DNA of 64,000 nucleotides from NCBI RefSeq assembly GCF_020497125.1, contig NC_059075.1, positions 57,865,321 through 57,929,320 of the forward strand. The letters are read 5' to 3'. Source of the DNA: Mauremys mutica. Lineage: Eukaryota; Chordata; Testudines; Geoemydidae. Below are positions 10,979 to 22,601 of this stretch, piece by piece (positions within the stretch are counted from its first letter, which is position 1; the number at the start of each line of letters is the position of its first letter). Below the pieces are notes generated by a model that saw only the letters and a program-made list of their open reading frames with translations, ran no database searches and was not told the origin of the DNA. The position numbers and the translations under genes were made by a program.

Positions 10979-11491
10979 TAAGGCCCTACTTGAATTGCGG
11001 GATGATTGTCAAAAAATTGCAGCTGAGTTGTGGACAAGCCATGTAAAATTGCAGAAAAATAGCAACGGACCTTGTTATTTGCAGTAATGAGGTCCATTAT
11101 TACTTTCCTGTGATTTTCCTCTGTCGGCCACCTTGGACTGAGAGCGGGGCCTTCTGCTGTCAGCAGCCTGGGGGCTGAGACCAGGGCCTGGGGCTGCCAT
11201 TGGGAACACGAGGCTAAGAGCAGGGGCTCCCACTGTCAGCTGCCTAGGGCTGAGAGTGGGGGGCTGGAACTGACAGCCGGAAATGGGGCTGAGAGCGGGC
11301 TCCCCCCCCCCATCAGGCACCCAGGGCTGAGAGCAGGGGCCTGAGGCAGATAATGCCCGCCTTGGGCTGACAACGCAGACTCCCACTCTCAGACCTTGGG
11401 TGGCTGGGGCTCCCACTGTCAAAATTGTGGTGGAAGCCTAATATTGCAGAACCCTCCATGTCCGCAATATCACAAGTTAAGTAGGGCCTTA
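10979..11491. mobile_element. Non-autonomous hAT element
   Basis: The terminal inverted repeats are TAAGGCCCTACTTGAATTG and the reverse complement of CAAGTTAAGTAGGGCCTTA. The flanks are GCTATGAT (10971-10978) and GTTATGAT (11492-11499), an 8-bp duplication with 7 of 8 matches. The interior has repeated GGGGCTGAGAGC-type units, which produce a spurious long minus-strand ORF. No transposase is present. Confidence 0.85.
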
Positions 11492-11541
11492 GTTATGATG
11501 ATGTACCTTCAGAGGATACAATTACAACTAATCACCACTAA

Positions 11542-11945
11542 GGCTACAGCTACACTTGGGAGCTGAGGGTGTGATTCCCAGCTCTAGCAGACATACTTGG
11601 ACTAGCTCTCATCAAGCCAGCACATTAAAAACAATAGTGTAGCAATGGTAATATGGGCATGGCACGAGCTAGCCGCCCCAAGTACAAACCTGCCTGGACC
11701 GCATGGGTTTGTACTCAGGATGGCTAGGCAGTACTGCCCCTCGCCACTGCCTGTGGCTACACTACTATTTAGTGTGCCTGGCCTGCTGAAGCAAAAAAAA
11801 AAAAAAAAAGCTGCCCAGACTGTGCCGCCCCAAGAATGGATGGAATGCTTCCTCCGTTGGTGCCTGGAGCCAGCCCTGGCTAGCGTGAGTATGTCTGCTT
11901 GGGCAGGGAATCACCCCCCACCCCACTTTAAGTGTAAACATAACC
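11542..11945. mobile_element. Harbinger-type MITE, TAA duplication
   Basis: The ends GGCTACAGCTACACTT and AAGTGTAAACATAACC are inverted repeats, and the similarity runs about 65 bp inward. TAA flanks both sides (11539-11541 and 11946-11948). A poly-A run near 11790, followed by a GC-rich piece, suggests that a second small insertion lies within it. Confidence 0.8.
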
Positions 11946-12550
11946 TAAATCATCATCCTTATATTTATAGAGTCAATGCACTGTGACTTCTGGTGCTACG
12001 TGTCCCCGCAAAAATGTCTATTTCTGTGTTTTCAGCCTTGGATAGAAATGAAATCACGGCTACTCCAGTAGTTAACATGCTGAAAAGAGTCATCTGCATT
12101 GAGAAACTTCTTTATCTTCTCCAAGAATGCAAAGCTGGGTTGTGCTCAAGTATCTTGGGTTGCAGGTGGGGACTAGGAAGGATTTTTCAAATGGATTTGT
12201 TTAGTGTTGAAGGATGTTATTATGGCAGTCTTCACAATATTGGGTAATGGTGAGCATTAAATGAAAGCAACCAGCAGTCTGTCCTTTATATTTCACTGAT
12301 AAGTATTTACATGGATGGTATAAGAGAAAAAGCTAGAAGAGACATTGATGTTACAGTGAATTACAATTCGTGAGGGCCAGTTACTGTCCTTGCACAAATC
12401 CCACTGACATGAAAAGTAGTTCTGCTCATAGCTTGAGAGCAGTGCGTGCTTCAGGCAAATTGTAACAAAACACTACCATGAGCATGAATTTTATTTGTTT
12501 TTTGCCTCCATCAATGGGTTAAATAACCTGAGCACTTTTTATCTATGCAG
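11946..12550. other. RYR3 intron, no gene recognised
   Basis: Intron leading into the first RYR3 exon of the window. An open frame at 11993-12247 has no similarity that I recognise to ryanodine receptors and lacks splice support. Confidence 0.5.
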
Positions 12551-12593
12551 ATCCTTTCCTAACAATTACTGGGACAAGTTTGTAAAACGGAAG
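12551..12593 (+). CDS. RYR3: RYR3 exon: SFPNNYWDKFVKRK segment
   Basis: This is the first ryanodine receptor exon in the window. RYR3 encodes a tetrameric calcium-release channel of the sarcoplasmic and endoplasmic reticulum. The exon lies between ATGCAG and GTAGGT and reads SFPNNYWDKFVKRK after one base that completes a codon of the upstream exon. It is part of the cytosolic loop between S2 and S3. The ten exons seen here (985 bp) encode about 327 residues, out of a protein of roughly 4,870 residues in mammals. RYR3 is chosen over RYR1 and RYR2 because of the next exon, the final residue (Gly) and the AVEN neighbour. Upstream exons lie outside the window. Confidence 0.93.
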
Positions 12594-13149
12594 GTAGGTT
12601 CTTTAGATTATTATGGCTAATGTAAAACAATATACTGTGTATTTAATTCAAATATCTTTATTTTTGTGGTATAAGCATACAAACATTTGAGGATTGCATT
12701 TTGTTTCATGGAACTCATAGTTATGGTAAATCTTACTGGGAATAGTCAGTTGTGATGTGGGTGGGGGAAGAGGAAGAAGAGAGTGCTTTGGCTTAAATCC
12801 TAGACTCATACATTCTAAATAACTTTGTGCTGTCAATCAGCCATGCAGTTGTAATTTACAGCCATTGTCATCATTAGGATACAAAGCCCCCTCATCCCCC
12901 TAAAAAAAGAAAAACATGCCAGCTCAAATTACTTTAAATTATACCAAAGCTTTCAGATAATAGCCTTTTATGCTTCTATTTTTCATTTTTTTTAAATGCT
13001 TTTTCTCTCTTTCTCTGAGTTCTCACTGTTCTTGCAGTGCCAATCCTGGAAAACTGAGGTTTTAACATTTTTGACCAATGGGGGTAAAGTGAAGAGGATG
13101 TGACACCAGTGTCTTGTCCTGACCAGAAGCTCATCTTTTCCCCTTTTAG
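12594..13149. other. RYR3 intron
   Basis: Short intron between two coding exons, with a GTAGGT donor and a pyrimidine-rich CCCCTTTTAG acceptor. No mobile element recognised. Confidence 0.7.
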
Positions 13150-13277
13150 GTTATTAACAAATATGGTGACTTGTATGGAGCAGAGCGCATAGCTGAACTC
13201 TTGGGGTTGGACAAAAATGCTCTTGACTTCAGTCCAGTGGAAGAGACTGAACCAGAGGAGGCGTCTCTTGTATCATG
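13150..13277 (+). CDS. RYR3: RYR3 exon: divergent loop before S3
   Basis: Bounded by TTTTAG and a GTATGA donor, this exon reads VINKYGDLYGAERIAELL, then GLDKNALDFSPVEE and an acidic stretch ending in ASLVSW (the last codon is split, TG|G). This is the most paralog-specific of the exons here. The INKYGDLYGAERIAELLG wording and the short acidic insert match RYR3 as I know it, while RYR1 and RYR2 carry a Lys-rich segment at this place. The exon continues the cytosolic S2-S3 linker. Reading through the donor adds lysines and some 50 codons before a stop, with no evidence that this is used. Confidence 0.93.
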
Positions 13278-14630
13278 GTATGATATTTGGAGATTTAAAA
13301 AAAAAAAAGCAGCTGACCTTTTAATCAGTTGCTACCACTGTGTTATTAAAGATAAGAACAGATTTGATACGTTGAGTGTGTGTATTTTCAATACTTTGCT
13401 CAGTACTAAAAATCCACATGGTAAAGGCTTCTTTGTAGTAATGAGGTAAAATAAACTAGCTTTTTAAAAAACCTACATATACCACTTAAAATAATGGCCC
13501 AGCACAGCCTTCCCACTCCACTGCACATGTGGCTATTAAGAGTCCATGGGTCCCTGTCTCAGTCAAAAGGAAGGGAGCACTAATCACAGAACAGACCTGG
13601 TCAGAGATTTTCCAGTAATGCAGGTTTCACTTCCAACAAACTACAGACAACTTCCTATCAAAAACCTGCCTGGTTTCCTGCCAGCTGGCCTGGTGGAATG
13701 TTGGGGACTCCCGCTTCCAGGGTTCACTGCTCCAGGGCAGCTCTACCATGGAAACTGCTCTGGGGATGGGCACTTCAGGGCGGCCAGGTGCCCTACCACA
13801 GAACTGAGACCCTGATAGCTCTGGGAATCCTGGCTCGATCTGGGGCTTGGCTCCTGGCTTCCATGCTTCCTGCCACAGAGCTGGGTACCTGGAAACCCGA
13901 GGGCTCTCAGGGTGTCTAGGCTCCCTGCTATAGAATTGGAAGACCTAGCTCTCAGGCTCTGAGGCTCCCAACTCAGCTATGGCTTCTGATCAGTCTGCTG
14001 GGGCTCACAGGGAGCCTAGAAGCCCTGGGAGAGACAGGTGAACCAGAAGCCCCAAAGTTTGGTCTCCCACAATCAATTCTGTTCTGAAATTTCCAAAATG
14101 ACATGTTTTGATTATTTAGAACTAAATTTATTCAGATTTCCCTTCTGCAGAAAACTTTCAAAATTCTGCTTTCCATTGTGAAATGAAACAAACGTTTTCC
14201 AGAATTTTGGAATTTCCAGCTGAACAGAAATTCCATCTTTCAACCAGCTCTGTGTCAGACTGCCTCAGCAAGGCCAAGTGGGGAAGTGCTGGGCAAAAGG
14301 ATAGGCGTGCCAGTGATCCTTTCCTATCCATCCTGATAACCACAAAAAGGGGGCATAGAAAGAAGGAAGTGCAGAGAACTGCAAAACAATTGTCATGCCA
14401 TCCTTCCCTGGCATTGTGAAATTGCTGTGAAAGTGTCACATGTTGGGATGTAGAACTGAAGTAGTCTAGTGCCTTCTCTACAACATTCAGGTGTCTAAAA
14501 TTCTTCAGAGTTGAGTACCTCTGTGTTATAATAATATAGGTGATGATCTAATAGCAAAGTAAAAAGAACGGTGGAAGAATCCTGGGTTCTCGTTGCAGCT
14601 CCTGCATTGACTAGATTACACTTCAAAATG
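13278..14630. other. RYR3 intron with decayed repeats
   Basis: 13500-14050 is rich in GGGGCT and CTGCC words and looks like decayed non-autonomous element sequence. About 14075-14255 is an AT-rich stretch of AAAATTTC-type words, similar in style to 1740-1900. No gene and no clear boundaries. Confidence 0.45.
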
Positions 14631-15530
14631 ACCTTGATAAATTAGAGAATTGGTCTGAAATAAAAAAGATGAGATTCAATAAAGACAAGTGCAAAGTCCT
14701 TCACGTAGGAAGGAAAAATCAAATGTACAGCTACCAAATGGAGAATAACTGGCTAGATCAGGGGAGGGCAAACTATGTCCCATGGGCTGGATCTGGCCCA
14801 TCAGGGCTTTCAATCTAGCCCACGGGATTGCCAGCCCCGTGGGGCTAAGGCAAGCACCATGTCCCTGTGACCCCTGGGGCGGGGGGCAGAGGGCTCCGTG
14901 CGCTGCCCTCGCCTACAAGCACTGCCCCTCGCAGCTCCCATTGGTTGGGAATGAGGAACCATGGCCAATGGGAGCTTTGGGGTTGGTACTCACAGGCGGG
15001 GGCAGCTGCATGGTGGAGCCACCTGCCCCACCCCTCCCCCCAGGAGCCACTGCCAGACATGTAGACATGCTGGCCAGTTCTGGGAGCGGCGTGGGCCCAG
15101 GACAGGCAGGAAGCCTGCCTTAGCCCCGCTGCGTGCCACTGACACCCCGGAGCCACTCAAAGTAAGCGGTGCCATGCCGGAGCCTGTCACCCGAACAGCT
15201 CCTGCACCCCATCCCCTGAGTCCCCTCCCGCACTCTGCACCCCAACCGCCTGCCCTGAGCCCCCTCCTGCACCCCAATCCATTGCTCTGCACCCCACACT
15301 CCCTTCCACACCCCAACCCCTTGCCCCAGCCCTACATTCATGGCCCTGCATACAATTTCCTCACCCAGATGTGGCCCTCGGGCCAAAACGTTTGCCCACC
15401 CCTGGGCTAGATGTTCAGCTGAAAAGGATCTGGAGGCTACAGTGGCTCATAAATTGAACATGGGTCAACAGTGTGATGCAGTTGTGAAAAAGATTAATAT
15501 TCTGGAGTGTATTAACGAGTGCCATATTTA
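14631..15530 (+). mobile_element. CR1 LINE ORF2 fragment split by a hAT element
   Basis: 14631-14750 reads LENWSEIKKMRFNKDKCKVL and HVGRKN on the plus strand. After the hAT insertion (14759-15404) the same frame resumes with AEKDLEATVAHKLNMGQQC and VVKKINIL to about 15520. These are the conserved C-terminal blocks of the CR1 reverse transcriptase protein. Only this short region survives. Confidence 0.8.
14759..15404. mobile_element. Non-autonomous hAT element with perfect 8-bp duplication
   Basis: The ends are CAGGGGAGGGCAAACTA and the reverse complement TTTGCCCACCCCTG. GGCTAGAT flanks both sides exactly (14751-14758 and 15405-15412). The GC-rich interior includes a hairpin whose arms, AGCTCCCATTGG (14933-14944) and CCAATGGGAGCT (14965-14976), also occur in the hAT element at 55045. 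There is no coding capacity, and the ORFs called here result from base composition. Confidence 0.93.
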
Positions 15531-15597
15531 TTATTGTTGCTGCAGACAATTCCAAACCCTCAACATTTAAGCATATTGACATGCACTTTAATCTCAA

Positions 15598-16112
15598 TGT
15601 GTATGTCTTCACTACACATTTTACTGGGGCTTACTCTAATCCACGTTTTAGCCTTAACTCCCACTACCATTTATACAGAAAAACTTCTGACCTGGGTTTG
15701 GAGGAGCTTTAAGCCCGCACTAGCTGACCTGGCTCAGGAGGTGTGGGTTTGAACCTGGGCTCCACTTTAACTCAGGCAGGAATCCACCCAATTTGCAGTG
15801 AGAATGCAAGCTAAATCAGTCAAGTGTTGATAGTCCTCCAGTGCCCTTCCCACAATTCCCCCCAAAGAACAGACAAGTTATCTCACAAATGCCACAGTTG
15901 ACTGGGAAAGAATCTGAGCATGTCTCAGCACAAAGAACCATGGGATGTGCTCCAAGACACACCTGGGTGAGTGCAGAAAGAGCAAGGACACAGTAATGTG
16001 GGTATGTCTTTGAAGTGGGGATGTGGGACACTTACACCTGGGGTAGGCTTACCCAGGTGCCCAGACCTGAGTGCCACTAGCCGGTTTAACTCTGCAGTGT
16101 AGCTATAGCCTA
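15598..16112. mobile_element. Possible MITE
   Basis: The left edge (GTATGTCTTCACTACACA) and the reverse complement of the right edge (GGCTATAGCTACACTGC) are similar in the TCT.CACT-type way seen in the Harbinger MITEs here. Internal words such as ACCTGGG and GGGTTTGAACCTGG recur in both orientations. The target duplication is not clear. Confidence 0.4.
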
Positions 16113-16454
16113 TACGTTCAAAGTCGAACTGTATTACTTTTACTGAAACTCTGGAACTCTTGAGACTACTGGAACTCCGTGGCTAACGCCAAACAAAGTT
16201 TTGAAAGTGTAGAGAATGCTCTCTAAAATAGAGACCTGCACATCGGTCTTAAAATAATTGTCCAGCATATATCAATGCTTACAAAAAATAAATACAAATA
16301 AAGTGCCAGAAAGATCCTAGTTACATTTTCTGAAGAAAAATGTTTAAGTAGCCGTTATGTGAAGATGTGTTTGTGGTGTTAAACATAAGGAAAGGAGTGT
16401 AACTGTAGTTAACTACTTGACATTTATGAGTTTCAATATATTTATACTCCATAG

Positions 16455-16515
16455 GTTAAGTTCTATTGATACAAAGTACCACATTTGGAAGCTTGGAGTT
16501 GTTTTCACTGACAAT
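16455..16515 (+). CDS. RYR3: RYR3 exon: segment entering S3
   Basis: The exon lies between CCATAG and GTAAGT. Its first base completes the split Trp codon, and it then reads LSSIDTKYHIWKLGVVFTDN. This is the end of the cytosolic linker and the short amphipathic lead into transmembrane segment S3. All residues fit the ryanodine receptor family, and the phase connects to both neighbours. Confidence 0.95.
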
Positions 16516-17819
16516 GTAAGTATGTTATCCTAGAGAAGACTTTCATTTATTCTAAGTGCAAATATGTATTTTGCACTCAAAGCTATAGTTGAAATAAAAA
16601 AGTAAATACAATTTGGTAAGATAAGAAGGCAGTCATCGTGGGTATGGTGAAATAAGCATATGTGGGTAACCAAAGGAACTGCAAAAAGTAACATATACAT
16701 TGATAAATTAATAGCTACCTACTTATGGAATCAGTATAAAATGTTTGTTCTTTTTCTATCTTTAACCTTAGTCCACATCACAGGGCAATATTCAGGAGAC
16801 ATTATAATTGTAATACAAGATTTTTGGAAATTAATAATAATGATTGGGTGGGGTTAAAAGGAATAATATTAGGAGGCTTTTTACCGTATAACTTTTTACA
16901 AATTAATTTTGACTTTGGGGGGTTGTGTAAGTTGCCAGACTGATAGTCTTAAGACCAAAGCCTTCTATCTTCAGAGTAGGTACAGCACAGTCAGTGTCTG
17001 CAAAAACTTGCTCTATCTTAATCCTGACCTGCAGAGACCACCTGTAGGATCATTTAGGATCCTTTCTTAACTCCCACAACCATCTCGAAAGGTCCCTAGT
17101 CACCTTAAAATTCCCTCTTGCAAATGAGAGCTGTATATATCTCCTCCAGATCTGATCAATACTGCTCAAAGGGTACAGACCCTCAGCACGGCCATGGCTA
17201 GTCCAGGTCAACTGACTTGGGGCTGTGTGGCTAAAAATTGCTAGAGCCCAAGTTCTGAGACCCTCCTCTCACACAGGGTCCCAGAGCTTGGGCTCCAGCC
17301 TGAGCCTGAACATCTACATAGTGATTTTTCAGCCCTGCAACCCCAGCCCAGTGAGCTTGAGTCAGCTGACCTGGGCCAGCCATGGGTTTTTAATCCTGGT
17401 GTAGACTTTCCCTGAGTCAGCCAGATGAAGTGGCTTAGGAGGCACTCTCTCTCCCCAAAGCCGGTATGCTGTGTTTGTAGTTGTCTCAGTCCCTGCCGAA
17501 GCATCAGATCTTCAGACATTCAGACTGCATAGCGAGCTCTCCAGCTTTGTATAATATTCTCAACCAAAACAAGATAGTGTTAAGAGCCAGGGGAATTCTG
17601 ATTTTAGTAATTAAGCTGTTCTGGAGAGAGAAACTAAGACACAGTTCTTCTGCGTAAAAATATGGAGATGCTAAATCCATATTAATTTATGATTGGAAAG
17701 CTCAAACCATTAGATCAGTGCCTACAGTTCAGAGTTTCATTTTGTGTGTGTGATGTACACTATCCAGTAAAACATATTAGTAACTGTTAATATTCTCTAA
17801 CATTTCACATTTTCTGTAG
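16516..17819. other. RYR3 intron, no clear elements
   Basis: The first half is AT-rich and unique-looking. About 16940-17540 has words such as TTGAGTCAGCTGACCTGGG near 17350 and CAGGTCAACTGACTTGGGGC near 17205, suggesting an old repeat with inverted parts. No gene is visible. Confidence 0.5.
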
Positions 17820-17966
17820 TCCTTCTTGTACTTAGCTTGGTACACAACTATGTCTATCCTTGGCCATTACAACAACTTCTTCTTTGCTGCTCACTTGCTG
17901 GATATTGCTATGGGTTTCAAGACACTACGAACCATTCTGTCTTCTGTAACTCACAATGGCAAACAG
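17820..17966 (+). CDS. RYR3: RYR3 exon: S3, S4 and S4-S5 linker
   Basis: Starts after TTCTGTAG and ends at AACAG|GTGAGT, 49 codons. It opens with [19 protein letters not shown] (S3 and its lumenal end), continues with [18 protein letters not shown] (S4) and ends with [12 protein letters not shown] (S4-S5 linker, which couples cytosolic movements to the pore). Every motif is intact with no substitution that looks damaging. A longer minus-strand ORF overlapping its right end is a shadow. Confidence 0.97.
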
Positions 17967-18279
17967 GTGAGTGCTGTATATGTACTCTGAAAATGAACAC
18001 CATTCATAACTATACTGAACAAAAACAATAGTCCTATAATATACCTTGGAAACTAGTGCTTTGAACAAAAAGTGGAGCCAATGAGACTCTTTTCTATTAG
18101 ATATTATGTTACATATCTTTAATGGATATTTTTCATAAGTGTCACAGCCCTCTAGTTTCAAGAGATATGATTCAGCTGCTTCTTAAAATCTCATTCTCAA
18201 AAACATGGTGTACATGTTTGTCAGGCTGGACACACTATTTCTTTGTTTGATGCAAATCTTTTAACATTTTAATGTTGCA

Positions 18280-20910
18280 GAGCAGAATAAGAATAAGAAT
18301 GTCCATACTGGGTCAGACCAAAGGTCCATCGAGACCAGTATCTTGTCCTCTGACAGTGGCCAATGGCAGATTCCCCAAGGAGAATGAACAGACAGGTTAT
18401 CATCAAGTGATCCATTGCCCTGTCACCCAATCACAGCGTCTAGCAAACAGAGGCTAGGGACATCATTCCTGCCCATCCTGGCAAATAGGCATTGATGGAC
18501 ATATCTTCCATGAATCTATCTAGCTCCCTTTTGAACCCCATTATGGTATTGGCTTTCACAACACCCTCTGGCAAGGAGTTCCAGAGGTTGACAGTGCATT
18601 GTGTGAAAAAATACTTTCTTGTGTTTGTTTTAAACCTGCTATCAATTTCATTTGGTGGCCCCTTGTTCGTGTATTATGAGGAGTAAATAACACTTCCTTA
18701 TTTACTTTCTCTATGCCACTCATGATTTTATAGACCTCTATCATATCCCCCCCTTAGTTGCCTCTTTTCCAAGCTGAAAAGTCCCAGTCTTATTAATCTC
18801 TCCTCATACGGAAGCCATTCTATATTCCGAATCATTTTTGTTGCCCTTTTCTGAACCTTTTCCAATTCCAATACACCTCTACCCCGAAATAATGTGGTCC
18901 TATATAACGCGAATTTGGATATAACATGGTAAAGCAGCGCTCCAGGGGAGGGGGCTGCTTTACCGTGTTATATCCGAATTCATGTTACCACAAGCAGTTT
19001 CTCTGCGCCCGCGTTACTTGTTGCGGCCCTCCCCAGGGCCCCCGGCCCCAGCTCACCTCCATTCCGCCGCCTCCCATGAGCGCGTGGCAGCTCCGCTTCT
19101 CCCCCCTCCCTCCCAGGCTTGCCGCGCCTATCAGCTGTTTGATGCAGCAAGCCTGGGAGGGAGGGGGGAGAAGCGGAGCTGAGCAGCGTGCTCGTGGGAG
19201 GAGGCGGAGGCAGAGCAGAGGTGAGCTGGGGCAGGGGGGGCTGCAGCAAGTAAGGGGGGGTGCAGAGGAACTGCTCCCCACCCCAGCTCATCTCCACTCC
19301 CCACCCCAGCTCACCTCCACTCCGCCGCTGCCTCCTCCCATGAGCACGCTGCTCAGCTCTGCTTCTCCCACCTCCCTCCCAGGCTTGCCGCACCAAACAG
19401 CTGATTGGTGCAGCAAGCCTGGGAGGGAGGGAGAAGAAGCAGAGCTGTGGCATGCTAGTGGGAGGGAGGCAGAACGGAGGTGAGCTGGGGCGGGGGGGCC
19501 CGAGGAGGGCCGCAGTAAGTAATGGGGGGGCGCAGAGGAACCGCCCCCCCGCTCCAGCTTATCTCCAACTCCTCCTCTGAGGGCGCTGCCGCCGCTCTGC
19601 TTCTCCTCCCCCATTCCAGGCTTGCTGGGCCAAACAGCTGATTGGTGCGGCAAGCCTGGAAGGGAGGGAGAAGCGGCGTGGCGGCAGCGTGCTCAGGGAG
19701 GAGGCAGAGCGGAGGTGAGCTGGGGCAGGGAGCGGTTCCTCTCCCTACCCCAATGTAACACGGTCTCACCTATAACACGGTGAGAGTTTTCAGCTCCCGA
19801 GGACCGCGTTATATCGGGGTAGAGGTTTATATCTTTTTTGAGATGGGGTGACCACATCTGCACACAGTATTCAAGGTGTGGGCGTACCATGGATTTATAT
19901 AGAGGCAATATGTTATTTTCTTACTAGCTATCCCTTTCTTGATGATTCCCAACATTCTGTTCACTTTTTTGACTGCCGCTGCACATTGAGTGGATGATTT
20001 CAGAGAACTATCCACAATGGCTCCAAGAGCTCTTTCTTGAGTGGTAACAGCTAATTTAGACCCCATCATTGTATATTTATAGTTAGGATTATGTTTTCCA
20101 ATGTGCATTACGTTGCATTTATCAACATTAAATTTCAGCTGCCATTTGTTGCCCAGTCACCCAGTTTTGTGAGATCCCTTTGTAGCTCTTCGCAGTCTGC
20201 CTGGGACTTAACTATCTTGAGTAGTTTTGTATCATCTGCAAATTTTGCCACTTCACTGTTTACCCCTTTTTCCAGATCGTTTATGAATATGTTAAATAGG
20301 ACTGGGCCCAGTGCAGACCCCTGGGGGACACCACTATTTACCTCTCTCCATTCTGAAAAACGACCATTTATTCCTACCCTCTGTTTCCTATCTTTTAACC
20401 AGTTACCAATCCAAGAGAGAATCTTCCCTCTTACACCAGGACTGCTTATTTTGCTTAAGAGCCTTTGGTGAGGGACCTTGTCAAAGGCTTTCTGAAAATT
20501 TAAATACACTATATCTGCTGGATCTCCTTTGTCTGCATGCTTGTTGACTCTCTCAAAGAATTCTAGTAGATTGGTGAGGCATGATATCCCTTTACAAAAA
20601 ACATGTTGACTATTTTCCAACAAATTATGTTCATCTATGTGTCTGACAATTTTGTTCTTTACGATAGTTTCAAACAATTTGCCCAGTACTGAAGTGAGAC
20701 TTACTCACCTGTAGTTGCTAGAGTCACCTCTGGAGCCCTTTTTAAAAATTGGCGTCACATTAGCTATCCTCCAGTCATTTGGTACAGAAACTGATTTAAA
20801 TGATAGGTTACAGATGACAGTTAGTAGTCCTGCAATTTCACATTTGAGTTCCTGCAGAACTCTTGGGTGAATACCATCAGGTCTTGGAGACTTATTAATG
20901 TGATATGGTT
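18280..20910 (-). mobile_element. CR1 LINE with RT, interrupted by a DNA element
   Basis: The minus-strand frame from 20677 to 20135 reads KLFETIVKNKIVRHID, NFQKAFDKVPHQRLL, NSGVPQGSALGPVLFNIFIN and the catalytic KFADDTKLL, all typical of CR1-clade reverse transcriptase. The C-terminal part continues in pieces to about 19830. The 3' UTR runs from 18870 to 18280 and ends with the GTCAGACCAAAGGTCCATC block also seen at 2135. The 954-bp element at 18874-19827 splits it. The copy is 5' truncated near 20910 and lacks a complete ORF. Confidence 0.9.
18874..19827. mobile_element. TA-flanked palindrome-rich DNA element, class uncertain
   Basis: Its ends are CACCTCTACCCCG and the reverse complement CGGGGTAGAGGTT. 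Deleting it together with one TA rebuilds the CR1 sequence CCAATATATCTTTTTT, so it used a TA target, as Tc1/mariner-like elements do. Both ends carry 'TATAACGCG'-type repeats. The interior has three GC-rich units with strong palindromes. In the first, 19089-19122 and 19147-19180 are perfect 34-bp inverted arms around a 24-bp loop. Weaker versions lie at 19354/19413 and 19596/19649. There is no transposase, and the long ORFs on both strands reflect the GC-rich palindromes. Confidence 0.75.
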
Positions 20911-22593
20911 TTAGTTAATTTTTTAAGATAGTGCTGGTAAATAAAAGGTATCTTATTTTGTTGGGAATTGGTCCTTTTATGTGGACTTTAATGATCTATG
21001 CTATTTAGAAATGCCAAAAGTTTTAAGAAGACAGTTTTAAGTTTTGAAAAAATAACTCCTGCACACAGTAGTTTCTATTCAGAATTTCTTTACGTTGATG
21101 GTGTGGCTATTGGAATGTGCTTTCATTTAGATGGTAAATATATGGGGCAAGGAATATGCCTTACTGTATCTTCTGCAAAATACCTGCACACTTTTAGTAC
21201 TATAAAATTATAATATAGAATTTATTATAATCCTATACCCACAGGACAGTAAATGCTAAAAATTTCCTGCATACAATACATAGCCCTCTGGACATTGCAA
21301 AAGAGGGAAGAAAGAAACAGCCATTCCTAAATGCATTTAGAAATGCGACCAATCTGCAATTTGGAATCTATACACAAATGTGGCCTGCTGGATTCAGATG
21401 CATACAAATCTGATTCCAAAATCAATTTGGATACCTTATAATAACACAGCTCCTCCTTTGACACCTGGCCTGCTTCCTAGCCACCATCTCAACATAAGCA
21501 AACAGGTAATTTATCAACTCACCATCTCCCTCCTTCCTGTCTTTTCCCAGACTAAGAGAGTTCTTCACATATTCCCACCCACTAAGGTGCCTCCCACTGC
21601 AACCCCTGGAAAATTCCTCCCTGTATATACCCTTCCACTATCTGGCTTCCACCCTAGCTCCAGACATGCACATCCCAGTGCCTCCTGCCATCCCTTCTCA
21701 AACACAGTAGAACGTATCCAGGCAGTTCCCACCCCTGCATGTCTGGGATTTACTTCCAATATCTAGTAGATACTAACACACATGACAAGGGAGTGTTGCC
21801 TCTGTCAAACAGAAAGTGATTCTCTAAGTAGGGAAGGAAGGCTTCAGAAGAGGTAACTTTCATACTGAATGTTTACCTTCTGTCTAATATACCTAACAAC
21901 AACCCCTTACCTATCAGCTTTCTTTTTTAGGGGAATAACAGTGCCCTGAGATTCCTAACTTCCTTTTAATGTTTCTATCTCCCATGAAGTCCGTGCATTG
22001 GCCTGATCAGTTCTTTCAGCAGAGGACATCTAGATGCAGCCCCTTCCTTTATCAGACAAAGGAAATTGCTAGAGCATGACACCCGGTACTCTCCACAAGA
22101 AACTTATCATTGCTGCTTCCGGCTAAAAAATGAGACCTTAACTCTGACCCCCCCTACACTCCACCATAGCTCTGACAGTCTGGCTACACCTAGTGTGTTA
22201 TCTATTAATATTTTAATTCAGTGACTGATATATTTTCCCAGATTTCTATTGAGATGATATTTCTCAGTGTAGAAACTCAGAGTCTGTGTGTGCTGATGAA
22301 ACAGCTTCAATTCAAGGTTGCAACTTTCAATAAACCTACCATGACTACCCTCCCTGACAAGCAAGTATTAGCCCTGTTGATATCATCACTGGTGCTTTCA
22401 GCACAGACATGAACAGATTTTTAAATAGAGACATACTTTTTAGAAATATGCCCAATGATCTGCATAAACTGCTTAAAAAGCAACTAAAATGCTTGATTTT
22501 TTTACTAATTTTAAATAGTAATATCAATTCTACAGTGCTTTTTAAATATATATAAATCTTCCATAACACTATTATAAAACCACAACTCCAAAG
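20911..22593. other. RYR3 intron, no gene recognised
   Basis: Mostly AT-rich sequence. A C-rich stretch at about 21380-21770 holds a 128-codon open frame without any domain I know. No element boundaries can be seen. Confidence 0.5.
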
Positions 22594-22601
22594 CCAACGA
22601 G

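Noticed and set aside
11075..11422. 115-codon minus-strand ORF
   Set aside because: It falls inside the hAT element 10979-11491 and consists of repeated GGGGCTGAGAG-type units.
11993..12247. Possible upstream RYR3 exon
   Set aside because: The translated frame has no match that I recognise in the receptor and no matching splice phase to the exon at 12551.
14782..15410. Overlapping ORFs of 100-150 codons on both strands
   Set aside because: They result from C-rich sequence inside a precisely defined hAT element (14759-15404) with no protein motifs.
18926..19769. Several long ORFs on both strands (up to 185 codons)
   Set aside because: They lie in the GC-rich palindromic interior of a non-autonomous element, mirror each other across strands and have low-complexity content.
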